64,000 bases of DNA. It comes from Cytophagaceae bacterium. Lineage in GTDB: Bacteria > Bacteroidota > Bacteroidia > Cytophagales > Spirosomataceae. This document shows positions 26,318-34,854 of this stretch, in pieces; position 1 is the first letter of the stretch; every line of letters begins with the position of its first letter. The notes beneath the pieces are model-generated. The model did no database searches and was not told the DNA's origin. It saw only the letters and a program-made list of their open reading frames with translations. The position numbers and the translations under genes are program-made. Location of the stretch: the NCBI GenBank assembly GCA_016722655.1, contig JADKIR010000005.1, positions 620,001 through 684,000 of the forward strand, in the 5' to 3' direction.

Positions 26318-27702
26318 TTAACTTGGACAGATTTTTTTCTCAAATCTACAATAATTTGTTTGAGTTCCGACATCTCTCCTTCATTTGCCTCCCAATTATT
26401 GGTCAAAATATATAAAAGTTTTAAGGAATTTAACTCTTTCAAAACCCCAAAATTACCCGAAAGCTGATTATTGGAAACATCCAAATCGGTTAAAGAAACG
26501 CAATTTTTGAGACCCGCAGGCAGGGTTTTTACCATGTTAAATCCTAAATCCAAAAGCTCAAGATTTGGTGGGATTTCGGGAAGATTGCTCAGTTTGTTAT
26601 GGTGGGCATAAAGCGTTTTAAGGTTTATTAAATTTGAAAAACCGGCCGGAAAATCCCAAAGTTTGTTATTGGAAACCGCCAATGTTTGAAGTGATTCTAA
26701 TTTGGAAAAACTTACCGGCAAATCTCTGAGATTGTTGTGATAAAGATCCAAAATCTGAAGTTTATTTAGTTCACCAAAATTTTCAGGCAAGGTATTTACA
26801 TAATTATTATAGAGATTCAGCACCTGAATTTTTTTGAAATACCTGATATTTTTTGAAGAAAAAGTCGAAATTGAATTATTGGCCAAAACCAAATCAGTCA
26901 TATTTTTATTTTTCAGCCATTTTTTATTCAAATTATCTATGCCATTTTCGGTAAGATTCAGCACTTTAACAGAAGAATTCTTCCTGATCTTCAACGACTT
27001 GTCACTTAAATAATTATCACTTAAATCCAAAGTTTTTAAATGAGGGATTTTCCGGGTATTTATTTTCAGTTCCGAAATCTGATTTTTGCTTAAGTTGAGA
27101 TTCTCAAGTTTTTTAAAATTATAAACCCCGCCTGGAAGTTTTTTCAAACCATATCCTGAAAGATTAATTTCTTTTACATCGGAATTCAAACCTGCCAGAT
27201 ATTCTTCTACTGTCTTTGCTCCGGGTTTATTATTAAAATTTAACATAATACTTCCGGAAACCACAATTGGCCTTAATAACTCTGTTTTATTTTTATATTC
27301 ATTCAAACAATTTTTTACTGCTTTTTCCAAAATCACTTTTTGGATATCAGTAAAATCAGCCTTATTATTTGAAATCGAGCGGCTATTTCCGGAGGGGTTA
27401 ATTTGCATAGAGCTTAAATGAAATTCAACCGAATCAACTTTTTGTAAATCATTGAAATACAACTCATAATTTAAATAATCAGAACTTGAGAATTGCTCAT
27501 AAGTATCGGTTTTGACTAACTCTCTCCTCAGTAACTTTCCAAAATTCAGAGCTATTTTGATTTTCAAGGTTTTATCTTCTTCAAATTGGGCTTTGGATAA
27601 ATGTTTATTCTCTACCGCTGAAGTATCCTTGAAAATTATTTTCTGCGAAAAGGCAAATTGAAGAATAGTTAGAAAAAAGAATAATGTGAGTTTTGTCCTC
27701 AT
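26314..27702 (-). CDS. Exported leucine-rich-repeat protein
   Basis: 462 residues with a signal peptide (MRTKLTLFFFLTILQFAFSQ), an N-terminal region of about 150 residues with no recognised fold, then about ten 21-24-residue leucine-rich repeats (for example LQILDLYHNNLRDLP and LETLALSNNKL-like units) running to near the C-terminus. LRR solenoids bind proteins; the ligand here is unknown. It is the first gene of a coupled operon with the MerR-like protein and dprA, an odd partner for a competence gene. Confidence 0.85.
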   Translation of the reverse strand: MRTKLTLFFFLTILQFAFSQKIIFKDTSAVENKHLSKAQFEEDKTLKIKIALNFGKLLRRELVKTDTYEQFSSSDYLNYELYFNDLQKVDSVEFHLSSMQINPSGNSRSISNNKADFTDIQKVILEKAVKNCLNEYKNKTELLRPIVVSGSIMLNFNNKPGAKTVEEYLAGLNSDVKEINLSGYGLKKLPGGVYNFKKLENLNLSKNQISELKINTRKIPHLKTLDLSDNYLSDKSLKIRKNSSVKVLNLTENGIDNLNKKWLKNKNMTDLVLANNSISTFSSKNIRYFKKIQVLNLYNNYVNTLPENFGELNKLQILDLYHNNLRDLPVSFSKLESLQTLAVSNNKLWDFPAGFSNLINLKTLYAHHNKLSNLPEIPPNLELLDLGFNMVKTLPAGLKNCVSLTDLDVSNNQLSGNFGVLKELNSLKLLYILTNNWEANEGEMSELKQIIVDLRKKSVQVK

Positions 27703-27834
27703 TCCTCTGATAGTTTTTCCTTAAAAATATAACTATTATTTTAGTTATACAAAGAAAGATGAATCTTTTCTTCTAAAAAAGATTGAAAAAAGCTAATTTT
27801 GCGGCTCATTTTTAAGGAAATCAATTAATATAGT

Positions 27835-30507
27835 ATGACCTCGCACCAGATTCGTAAGGCATTTTTAGATTTTTTCATCAGTAAAGGCCACCTGATTGTT
27901 CCTTCTGCTCCATTGGTTGCCAAAAACGACCCTACTCTGATGTTTAACAACTCAGGTATGGCTCAGTTTAAGGATTTCTTTTTGGGCAATGGCACCCCGC
28001 CAAGCACCAGAATAGCCGATACACAAAAATGCCTGAGGGTTAGTGGCAAGCACAATGACCTCGAAGAAGTTGGCTTTGATACCTATCACCACACTATGTT
28101 TGAAATGCTGGGAAACTGGTCATTTGGCGATTATTTCAAAAAAGAAGCCCTTCATTGGTCATGGGAATTGCTCACTGAGGTTTATAAACTTCCAAAGGAA
28201 AGGATTTATGTCTCGGTATTTCAGGGAGATGAAAAAGACGGCGTACCTTTTGACCAGGAGGCTTTTGATATCTGGAAAGAAATAATCGGAGATGAAAACC
28301 GCATTATTCTTGGAAATAAAAAAGACAATTTCTGGGAAATGGGTGAAATCGGACCGTGTGGCCCTTGTTCTGAGATTCATATTGACCTACGTGATCAGGA
28401 GGAAATTGATGAGATTTCAGGAAAAGAACTTGTAAATAAGGATCATCCGCAAGTTATAGAAATTTGGAACAACGTATTTATGCAGTTTGAGCGGAAAGCT
28501 GATGGCTCATTGTTGCCATTGCCTGCCAAACATGTGGACACCGGCATGGGCTTTGAAAGACTTTGCATGGCTATTCAGGGCAAAAAATCGAATTATGATA
28601 CGGACATTTTCCAGAATACCATTCAGGTAATCGAGCAGATGTCAGGCAAAAAATACGGCGTAAATGGAACCCTTAGGTCTGATAACTATGTGGATGTAGC
28701 CATGCGTGTAATCGCCGACCACTTACGGGCGGTGAGTTTTGCCATCGCCGACGGCCAGCTGCCATCCAATGCCAAAGCCGGCTACGTAATTAGGAGAATT
28801 TTGAGAAGGGCCGTTCGGTACGGTTATTCTTATCTTGACTTCAGAGAGCCGTTTATGACAAAACTGGTACCGGTTTTAGCTGAGCAGTTTGCGGCTGTGT
28901 TTCCTGAACTTAAAGCTCAGGTAGATTTCGTAACCAGAGTAATTTCGGAAGAAGAAAAGACTTTTCTTCGTACCCTCGAATTGGGTTTGAAAAGGCTGGA
29001 TCATATTTTTGGAGAAACCAAAGATTCAAAAATATTGGATGGAAACACTGTTTTTGAACTTTCCGACACTTTCGGTTTTCCGGTTGACCTGACTGCTTTG
29101 ATTGCGAGAGAAAAAGGTTTTTCGATTGATGAAGAAGGATTCAAGAGTGCATTGGCCGAACAAAAAGCCCGCAGTCGCAAAGATGCAAGCAAAGAAGCTG
29201 CCGATTGGATAGAATTAGGAGAAGTTGATGGTGTAGAGTTTTTGGGTTATGATTTCACCGAATCCAATGCTCAGCTCATGAAATATCGGGTGGTAAAAAC
29301 TAAAACCGGCGATGAACTTCATGTGGTTTTGGATCAGACGCCATTTTATGCTGAATTGGGTGGACAGGTAGGTGACACCGGTACAATTTCGTTTGAATTA
29401 GGTAGTCAAAAACATGTATTACAGGTAATTGATACCAAAAAAGAGAATGACCTTTTTGTGCATATTTCTAAAAATGCCAAATTGGCCGATGTGCTGGAAC
29501 AAACTCAAAATCCAATAGAGGTTTTTGCCCAAATTAATAATAACAGAAGAGAAAATATCAAGAAAAACCATACCGCTACGCACCTGATGCTGGCTGCTAT
29601 GCGTCAGGTTTTGGGCACACATATTACACAGAGAGGCTCATTCCAAAATGAGGAAGTGACCCGTTTTGACTTTTCGCATTTTTCGAAAGTAACCGACGAG
29701 GAATTGTTAAAAATCGAAGATATTGTAAATACCAAAATCAGAGAAAATATTGCTCTGGACGAGAAACGCAATGTGCCCATCAATGAGGCTTTGAAATTTG
29801 GTGCAACGGCGACTTTCGGTGAAAAATACGGTGACTTTGTGAGAGTAATCACTTATGGTTCAGACTTTTCGGTGGAATTATGCGGGGGTACTCATGTGCC
29901 TGCCACAGGTGAAATCGGACTTTTCAAATTTACTTCTGAAGGTTCGGTATCGGCAGGTGTAAGAAGAGTAGAAGCCGTAACCGGAGAGAAAGCCCTGGAA
30001 TTGATGCGATCTCAAACCGAAACCCTTGATGCCATCAGAGGGCTACTCAAAGGAGCGTCTGACCTTCCAAAGGCCATTGAGGCATTGATTGAAGAAAAAA
30101 ATCAGCTTCAAAAAAGAATAGAAAGCCTTGAAAATGAAAAACTAAGTGGTCTGAAGACGGAGCTTCTATCAAAAGCTAAAAATGTTGATGGAGTGAATGT
30201 AATGGCCGAAAAAGTAACCGTATCGAGTGCCGATGCCTTGCGTCAGTTGGCTTATGATTTGAAGAAAGATTTGGGTAAATGTTATATAGTTTTGGGTGCG
30301 GTTGTCAATCAAAAACCCAATCTTGCAGTATTAATTGACGAAAGTCTCCTGGCAGAAAAACAATTGCATGCCGGAAATATCGTAAGAGAGTCAGCCAAAG
30401 CCATGAAAGGTGGCGGGGGCGGTCAGCCTCATTTTGCCACTGCCGGTGGAAGTGATGCCGCAGGATTGGAGGCAGCAATAAAACAGGCATTGGCATATAT
30501 TTCGTAG
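27835..30507 (+). CDS. alaS: Alanine--tRNA ligase
   Basis: 890 residues. Class II catalytic motifs appear in the first 250 residues (motif 1 around HLIVPSAPLVAKNDPTL; motif 2 around TYHHTMFEMLGNWSFGDYF). The editing domain has the zinc-binding HTATHLML and CGGTHVPATGEIG. The C-Ala domain ends in MKGGGGGQPHFATAGG. Length is normal. A TAATTTTG -7-like element at 27794-27801 without a clear -33 box probably marks its promoter. Confidence 0.98.
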   Translation: MTSHQIRKAFLDFFISKGHLIVPSAPLVAKNDPTLMFNNSGMAQFKDFFLGNGTPPSTRIADTQKCLRVSGKHNDLEEVGFDTYHHTMFEMLGNWSFGDYFKKEALHWSWELLTEVYKLPKERIYVSVFQGDEKDGVPFDQEAFDIWKEIIGDENRIILGNKKDNFWEMGEIGPCGPCSEIHIDLRDQEEIDEISGKELVNKDHPQVIEIWNNVFMQFERKADGSLLPLPAKHVDTGMGFERLCMAIQGKKSNYDTDIFQNTIQVIEQMSGKKYGVNGTLRSDNYVDVAMRVIADHLRAVSFAIADGQLPSNAKAGYVIRRILRRAVRYGYSYLDFREPFMTKLVPVLAEQFAAVFPELKAQVDFVTRVISEEEKTFLRTLELGLKRLDHIFGETKDSKILDGNTVFELSDTFGFPVDLTALIAREKGFSIDEEGFKSALAEQKARSRKDASKEAADWIELGEVDGVEFLGYDFTESNAQLMKYRVVKTKTGDELHVVLDQTPFYAELGGQVGDTGTISFELGSQKHVLQVIDTKKENDLFVHISKNAKLADVLEQTQNPIEVFAQINNNRRENIKKNHTATHLMLAAMRQVLGTHITQRGSFQNEEVTRFDFSHFSKVTDEELLKIEDIVNTKIRENIALDEKRNVPINEALKFGATATFGEKYGDFVRVITYGSDFSVELCGGTHVPATGEIGLFKFTSEGSVSAGVRRVEAVTGEKALELMRSQTETLDAIRGLLKGASDLPKAIEALIEEKNQLQKRIESLENEKLSGLKTELLSKAKNVDGVNVMAEKVTVSSADALRQLAYDLKKDLGKCYIVLGAVVNQKPNLAVLIDESLLAEKQLHAGNIVRESAKAMKGGGGGQPHFATAGGSDAAGLEAAIKQALAYIS

Positions 30508-30653
30508 GCAAATTCCTGCGTTTTATCCTTTATAAGTCAATTTTAGAATATTAATTTTTTTTAATAAATTAGTTTTTAGTTTATTTGTAAAAGCTTCAGT
30601 AAGTAAGCATTTTTTTGGAATTACTTTTTAGACAACCTTAATTTTTATAACAA

Positions 30654-31298
30654 TTGAATAGAAGAATTGCATTACAACGTGTGGCAATAATGATGGGAGG
30701 AGCCATTTCGGCACCTACTCTGGTTGCTATGCTCGAGGGCTGTAAGTCTCCCTCCTCGGCAGGGACTAATTTTAGTCTCATCAAGGATTATCAGGCATTG
30801 GTATCTGAAATAGCTGAGGTAATTATCCCCAAAACTGACACTCCCGGTGCAAAAGATGCGAATGTGGGCCCCTTTATTGAAAAAATGTTGAAAGATTGCT
30901 ATTCCGATGTTCAGCAGAATCATTTCGTTAAAGGTCTGGATCAGCTTGAAGAAGAATCTAAAAAATTGGGTTCAGGGTTTGTTAAACTTTCAGCCGAAAA
31001 CAAAACCAAAGTAATGAATACGATGGTGGATTTGGCTAAAAAAGAATCAGAAACCAATGAAGCTTCAAAAAAAGCCAAAGAAGTTGATTCTGAAAGTGGC
31101 CTTACCAAAGAGCAACAAAAGAAAAAAGATGAGGTTGAAATTCCGGTTCCATTCTTCACTTTAATGAAAGAATTGACCGTTTTCGGTTTCTTCACTTCCG
31201 AAATCGGAGCTACGAAAACCTTGGATTTTATTCCGATTCCGGGTCGCTTTGAAGGCTGTATTCCTCTTAAACCAGGACAAAAAGCCTACGCAATCTAA
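30654..31298 (+). CDS. Gluconate 2-dehydrogenase subunit 3 family protein (Tat-exported)
   Basis: About 214 residues from a TTG start at 30654. The N-terminus NRRIALQRVAIMMGGAISAP is a twin-arginine signal, which argues for this start over the downstream ATG at 30690. The mature part (VSEIAEVIIPKTDTPGAKDANV) is typical of the small subunit of membrane-bound GMC-type sugar or alcohol dehydrogenases. It precedes the GMC catalytic subunit by 30 bp and probably carries it through the Tat system. TTTG (30614-30617)-N21-TAATTTTT just upstream is a possible promoter. Confidence 0.85.
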   Translation: MNRRIALQRVAIMMGGAISAPTLVAMLEGCKSPSSAGTNFSLIKDYQALVSEIAEVIIPKTDTPGAKDANVGPFIEKMLKDCYSDVQQNHFVKGLDQLEEESKKLGSGFVKLSAENKTKVMNTMVDLAKKESETNEASKKAKEVDSESGLTKEQQKKKDEVEIPVPFFTLMKELTVFGFFTSEIGATKTLDFIPIPGRFEGCIPLKPGQKAYAI

Positions 31299-31328
31299 TT
31301 ATCAACCTTACTTATTAAAAAAACTTCA

Positions 31329-33035
31329 ATGAATTTACAAGGAAAAGGTAATGATTCAGTTACCTATGATGCCATAGTGGTCGGCTCCGGCGTGTCTGGT
31401 GGTTGGGCTGCAAAAGAACTTACTGAAAAAGGTCTTAAAGTTCTCATGATCGATCGTGGTCGTGATGTAAAACACATCCATGATTATACTACTGCCCACA
31501 AAGAATCCTGGGAATTTGAGCATCGAGGTCGGGTTGACAATCAGGTTAGAAAAGATTATTGGGCGGGTGTAAGAACAGGTTATACTGCTAACGAGGAACA
31601 CCGTCATTTTTTTGAAAAAGATATAGATAATCCATTCGAAGAGACCCGCCGTTTTGACTGGATTCGCGGATATCATACCGGAGGCCGTTCGCTGCTTTGG
31701 GGTCGTCAATCCTACCGTTGGAACGAGCGTGATTTCACCGCCAACCTTGAAGAAGGTGTAGGTACCGACTGGCCGATTAGATACAAAGACCTGGCACCAT
31801 GGTATGAATATGTGGAGAAATTTGCCGGAATAAGTGGCTCAAAAGAAGGTCTGGATGTTTTACCTGATTCCTATTTTCAGCCTGCCATGGAGCTCAACTG
31901 TGTGGAAAGGGAGGTAAAAAAAGGAATTGAAAAGAATTTTCCCGGAAGGCATTTGATTGTGGGTCGTGTGGCTCACCTTACCAAGTCTACTCCTGAGCAG
32001 CACGCTTTGGGCAGAGGTCAATGCCAGTTTCGCAACAGGTGTATGCGTGGATGCCCCTATGGTGCGTATTTCAGTACGCAGTCGGCTACATTACCTGCAG
32101 CCATGAAAACCGGAAATCTTACGCTGATAAATGATAAAATCGTTTATTCCGTAATTTTTGATGATGAAAAAGGCAAAGCAACAGGCGTAAGAGCTATCGA
32201 TCAAAACACCAAACAAGAGGTGGAGTATTTTGCAAAAATCATCTTTCTCAATGCCAGTGCCATCAATTCGGCCTGGATCATGATGCAGTCAAAATCAAAA
32301 ACACACCCTAACGGCCTGGGAAATGCCTCTGACCAATTGGGTCGAAACATTATGGACCACCATTTGGGTGTAGGAGCCCAAGGTCAGTTTGAAGGATTTG
32401 ACGATATGTATTATTATGGTCGCAGACCCAATGGGGTATATGTTCCGAGATTTACCAACTGGGGCAATGACAAAAGGGATTTCCTTCGGGGATTTGGCTA
32501 CCAGGGAGGTGCCTCAAGAGGAAGAGGTGGTGCGGATGTTCCATTTGGAGCAGATTTAAAAGAATCACAAACCAAACCGGGACCCTGGACTATTAATTTG
32601 GGTGGCTTCGGCGAGACCCTCCCCGACCCTACCAACAGATTTACATTGACAGACAAAAAAGACAAATGGGGATTACCTATTATCAATTTTGATGCTGCCT
32701 GGGGAGAAAATGAGTGGAAAATGCGTGAAGCCATGGAGTCAGAAGCTAAAGCGATGCTTGAAGCAGCAGGAGCCAAAAACGTAATGAGCTATCATGACAA
32801 AGAGAAAGCTCCCGGTATCGGAATACATGAAATGGGAACTGCCAAAATGGGCCGTGATGCTAAAACTTCGGTATTAAATGGAAACAACCAGGTTTGGGGA
32901 GCTCCAAACGTATTTGTGACCGATGGAGCCGCAATGGCCTCTGCCTCATGTGTAAACCCATCGCTCACTTACATGGCTCTCACCGCCCGTGCAGCCAATT
33001 TCGCGGTAGAGGAGTTGAAGAAGATGAATTTGTAA
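31329..33035 (+). CDS. GMC-family FAD oxidoreductase (gluconate/sugar dehydrogenase-like catalytic subunit)
   Basis: 568 residues. The FAD loop GSGVSGG (19-25) and the acidic residue in MIDRGRD bind the cofactor. RGYHTGGRSLLWGRQSYRW is the GMC substrate/FAD region; HEMGTAKMG and NPSLTYMALTARAA contribute the C-terminal active-site His and Asn. A cysteine-rich stretch (QFRNRCMRGCPYGAYF) resembles the iron-sulfur-like region of bacterial gluconate/fructose dehydrogenases. There is no signal peptide of its own; export would be by hitch-hiking with the Tat-tagged small subunit. The electron acceptor and sugar are unknown, and no cytochrome subunit is adjacent. Confidence 0.9.
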   Translation: MNLQGKGNDSVTYDAIVVGSGVSGGWAAKELTEKGLKVLMIDRGRDVKHIHDYTTAHKESWEFEHRGRVDNQVRKDYWAGVRTGYTANEEHRHFFEKDIDNPFEETRRFDWIRGYHTGGRSLLWGRQSYRWNERDFTANLEEGVGTDWPIRYKDLAPWYEYVEKFAGISGSKEGLDVLPDSYFQPAMELNCVEREVKKGIEKNFPGRHLIVGRVAHLTKSTPEQHALGRGQCQFRNRCMRGCPYGAYFSTQSATLPAAMKTGNLTLINDKIVYSVIFDDEKGKATGVRAIDQNTKQEVEYFAKIIFLNASAINSAWIMMQSKSKTHPNGLGNASDQLGRNIMDHHLGVGAQGQFEGFDDMYYYGRRPNGVYVPRFTNWGNDKRDFLRGFGYQGGASRGRGGADVPFGADLKESQTKPGPWTINLGGFGETLPDPTNRFTLTDKKDKWGLPIINFDAAWGENEWKMREAMESEAKAMLEAAGAKNVMSYHDKEKAPGIGIHEMGTAKMGRDAKTSVLNGNNQVWGAPNVFVTDGAAMASASCVNPSLTYMALTARAANFAVEELKKMNL

Positions 33036-33057
33036 TTTTGCATTTCCTGAAATATTG

Positions 33058-33084
33058 AAAAGCCTCCGAAAGGGGGCTTTTTTT
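33058..33084 (+). terminator. Rho-independent terminator after the GMC operon
   Basis: AAAAGCCTCC, a GAAA tetraloop, GGGGGCTTTTTTT, about 22 bp after the GMC stop codon. Confidence 0.8.
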
Positions 33085-33217
33085 GGGATATCCCAAAAAT
33101 CATAATGGATTTTGATTTCTAAGTTTAAATGCTTCAAAATGAATTCGCTTCATAAAAATTCAAGTCGGAAACTTCATCCAAATTTATATTCACTCCTAAA
33201 AAACTCCAAAGCATTAC

Positions 33218-33362
33218 TTTCAAAATTCATCAATCATCTCTAACTTAGATTCAATAAATTCCAATATTTTTAAAACTTAAAAAATCCGATAGAATGGCTT
33301 TGAGAATACTAAAAAACAAACTTCTGCTCAGCGACACCACAGAGCCACTTTCGGAGACTCTG
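33218..33362 (+). repeat. Composite intergenic repeat, upstream half, copy U1
   Basis: Shares its core with copies U2-U4: AACTTAGATTCAA-AAATTCCAATATTT, then a T-rich/AAAACTTAAA stretch, AATCCG, and a small reading frame beginning ATGGCTTT-AGAATACT (33294). It ends with the motif GGAGACTCTG. The first gene of the accessory stretch (DUF6624 lipoprotein) begins directly after it. Nothing resembling the downstream half (D) precedes this copy. Confidence 0.7.
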
Positions 33363-33371
33363 TTGATACGA

Positions 33372-34030
33372 ATGTCCCTTTTAAAAAAAATATTAATTGT
33401 ATTTATTTTCTACAACCTAATGGGGTGTAGAAAATCACATATAATTAAAAAAGAGAAAGAAAATATTAACATTATTTTAGAAAAACTAGTTACAATTGAC
33501 CAGCAGTTAGTTAAGCCAAACCCAAATGGAACTTATATAGAAATCCCAAATGACAGATGGAATAGTTTTAAGGATAGTGTTTTTAGGCAGAATACTTCAA
33601 TTTTGAAAAATTTATTTTATAAATACGGTTTTCTAGATTCTTCTAGTTTGGGAAAAAATGGAGCGTTCAATTTTTGGCTAATCGTACAGCATTCAGACTT
33701 TGACCTTCATTTTCAAAAGAAAGTTTTAAATTCAATGAAAAAATCTGTACAAAAAAAAGAACCGACCGCTCTAATTATGCTTATTTATTTGATAGAGTTC
33801 AGATTAATTCTAATCAAAAACAAAAATTTGGAACCCAATTAATCTACAATGAATATGGTCAAGCAGTATTGAAAAATTGCTCAACAGATACCTCTAAGCT
33901 AATAGAGCTAAGAAGAGAATATGGCTTAGAAGAATTATATGTATATTTGAATAAAGCCACATTATTACATTTTAACCTTAACAAAGATTATTACAAGAAA
34001 AAAGGAATTTTGGAACCTGTTCTTTATTAA
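33372..34030 (+). pseudogene. DUF6624-like lipoprotein gene, frameshifted
   Basis: The uninterrupted frame runs 33372-33842 and starts with a lipoprotein signal (MSLLKKILIVFIFYNLMGC, lipobox LMGC). The in-frame ATG at 33294 belongs to the upstream repeat and is not a natural start for this leader. The frame reads VQHSDFDLHFQKKVLNSMKK, then leaves the family pattern near an A8 tract (33752-33759). The next frame continues NYAYLFDRVQINSNQKQKFGTQ, the DUF6624 hallmark (DRV...YGTQ), to a stop at 34030. One inserted A would restore a 219-residue protein. This is either a recent loss or a homopolymer sequencing error. The function of the family is unknown. Confidence 0.75.
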
Positions 34031-34053
34031 TTTGCGGGAATTAAAGCAATAAA

Positions 34054-34121
34054 TTTTTCGTTCGTTCCGAGTCTCTGAACGCAAGGTAAATGGTTCTTTC
34101 AATGGTTTATTGATTTAAAAT
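34054..34121 (+). repeat. Composite intergenic repeat, downstream half, copy D1
   Basis: CGTTCCGAGTCTC, ACGCAAGGTAAATGGTTC and GGTTTATTGATTTA match copy D2 at 36020-36086. This copy lacks the second arm (GGGACTC) of the D2 hairpin. It is cut from its U half by the IS200-like element. Confidence 0.7.
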
Positions 34122-34682
34122 AAACCACTATGGACTAAAAGTCCATAGTTTTCTTACAGACTGAAAGTCTGCCTACTCAACTATGAAATTTGTATTGTCA
34201 TTAGAATCAGGATTTCTATGATGTTCCAAATATTCATTTACCATCTCATCTGTAATATTACCTGTACTCCAACAACCAAATCCTATGGCCCAAAAGTGAC
34301 GCCCCCAATATCTTTTCTTTAACTCCGGAAATTCCATTTGCAATTTCCTAGATGAACGCCCTTTAATAACTTTACAAGTGTACTCAAATCTTGCGATGGC
34401 CTATATTCTATATGCATATGAATATGATTCTTTGATACAACTCCTTCAAAATCTGTACTCCTTCTGCCTCACAGATTTGTATCAAAATTGTTCGACAACG
34501 TATCTTAATATCTCCTTCCAAAACTGAATATCTATACTTTGTTGACCATACAATATGTGCAGTCAATCGGGATACTGTATGTCCGCCTATTCTTTGAAAT
34601 TCCATAACTTAAAGTTACAAAATTTTTAGAAACTAAAGTGAGATGCAATAAATTGCATAGTTTTAACTTTATTTGTGACCAA
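34122..34682 (-). mobile_element. Decayed IS200/IS605-type insertion sequence
   Basis: About 0.56 kb containing a broken transposase gene, with hairpins near both ends: CTATGGACT/AGTCCATAG (34128-34148) and CAGACT/AGTCTG (34157-34171) on one side, ATGCAAT/ATTGCAT (34643-34658) on the other. Such subterminal hairpins are the recognition structures of HUH single-strand transposases. Its limits are inferred by comparing the flanks with the uninterrupted D2-U3 repeat, which joins the TTTATTGATTTA and TAAAATATCAAACC flanks directly. No target duplication is seen, as expected for this family. Confidence 0.75.
34173..34605 (-). pseudogene. tnpA: IS200/IS605-family TnpA (Y1 HUH) transposase, two frameshifts
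   Basis: Starts at 34605 with HTVSRLTAHIVWSTKYRYSVL, the usual IS200 TnpA N-terminus. The frame breaks after EGVQILK, where AAGGAG should be AAGGGAG. It continues in another frame with VVSKNHIHMHIEYRPSQD (the H-x-H of the HUH motif), breaks again at AAGGGC in LLKG, and then reads KRYWGRHFWAIGFGCWSTG and EYLEHHRN (catalytic Tyr region) to a TAG at 34173. Restored length is about 145 residues, normal for the family. Both lesions are single-base losses in G runs. Confidence 0.82.
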
Positions 34683-34849
34683 TAAAATATCAAACCTATA
34701 TTTACATATTTCAAAAATTCTATCTAACTTAGATTCAACAAATTCCAATATTTTTAAAACTTAAACAAATCCGGGAAATATGGCTTTTAGAATACTTAAA
34801 AATAAACTCCTGCACAGTGGCTTCCACAGAATCCATGGAGAAGACTCTA
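34683..34849 (+). repeat. Composite intergenic repeat, upstream half, copy U2
   Basis: TAAAATATCAAACC, AACTTAGATTCAACAAATT, CCAATATTTTTAAAACTT and the small frame ATGGCTTTTAGAATACTT (34780), ending GAAGACTCTATG. Compared with U1, five of the six differences in the first 13 codons of the small frame fall at third codon positions. Confidence 0.75.
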
Positions 34850-34854
34850 TGGGG

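Noticed and set aside
33294..33371. ATG at 33294 as the true start of the DUF6624 lipoprotein
   Set aside because: It would put 26 hydrophilic residues in front of a lipoprotein signal, and the same extension is shared with an unrelated gene through the intergenic repeat.
34128..34171. The two strong hairpins as transcription terminators
   Set aside because: Neither is followed by a T run, and both lie at the end of the IS200-like element, where subterminal recognition hairpins are expected.
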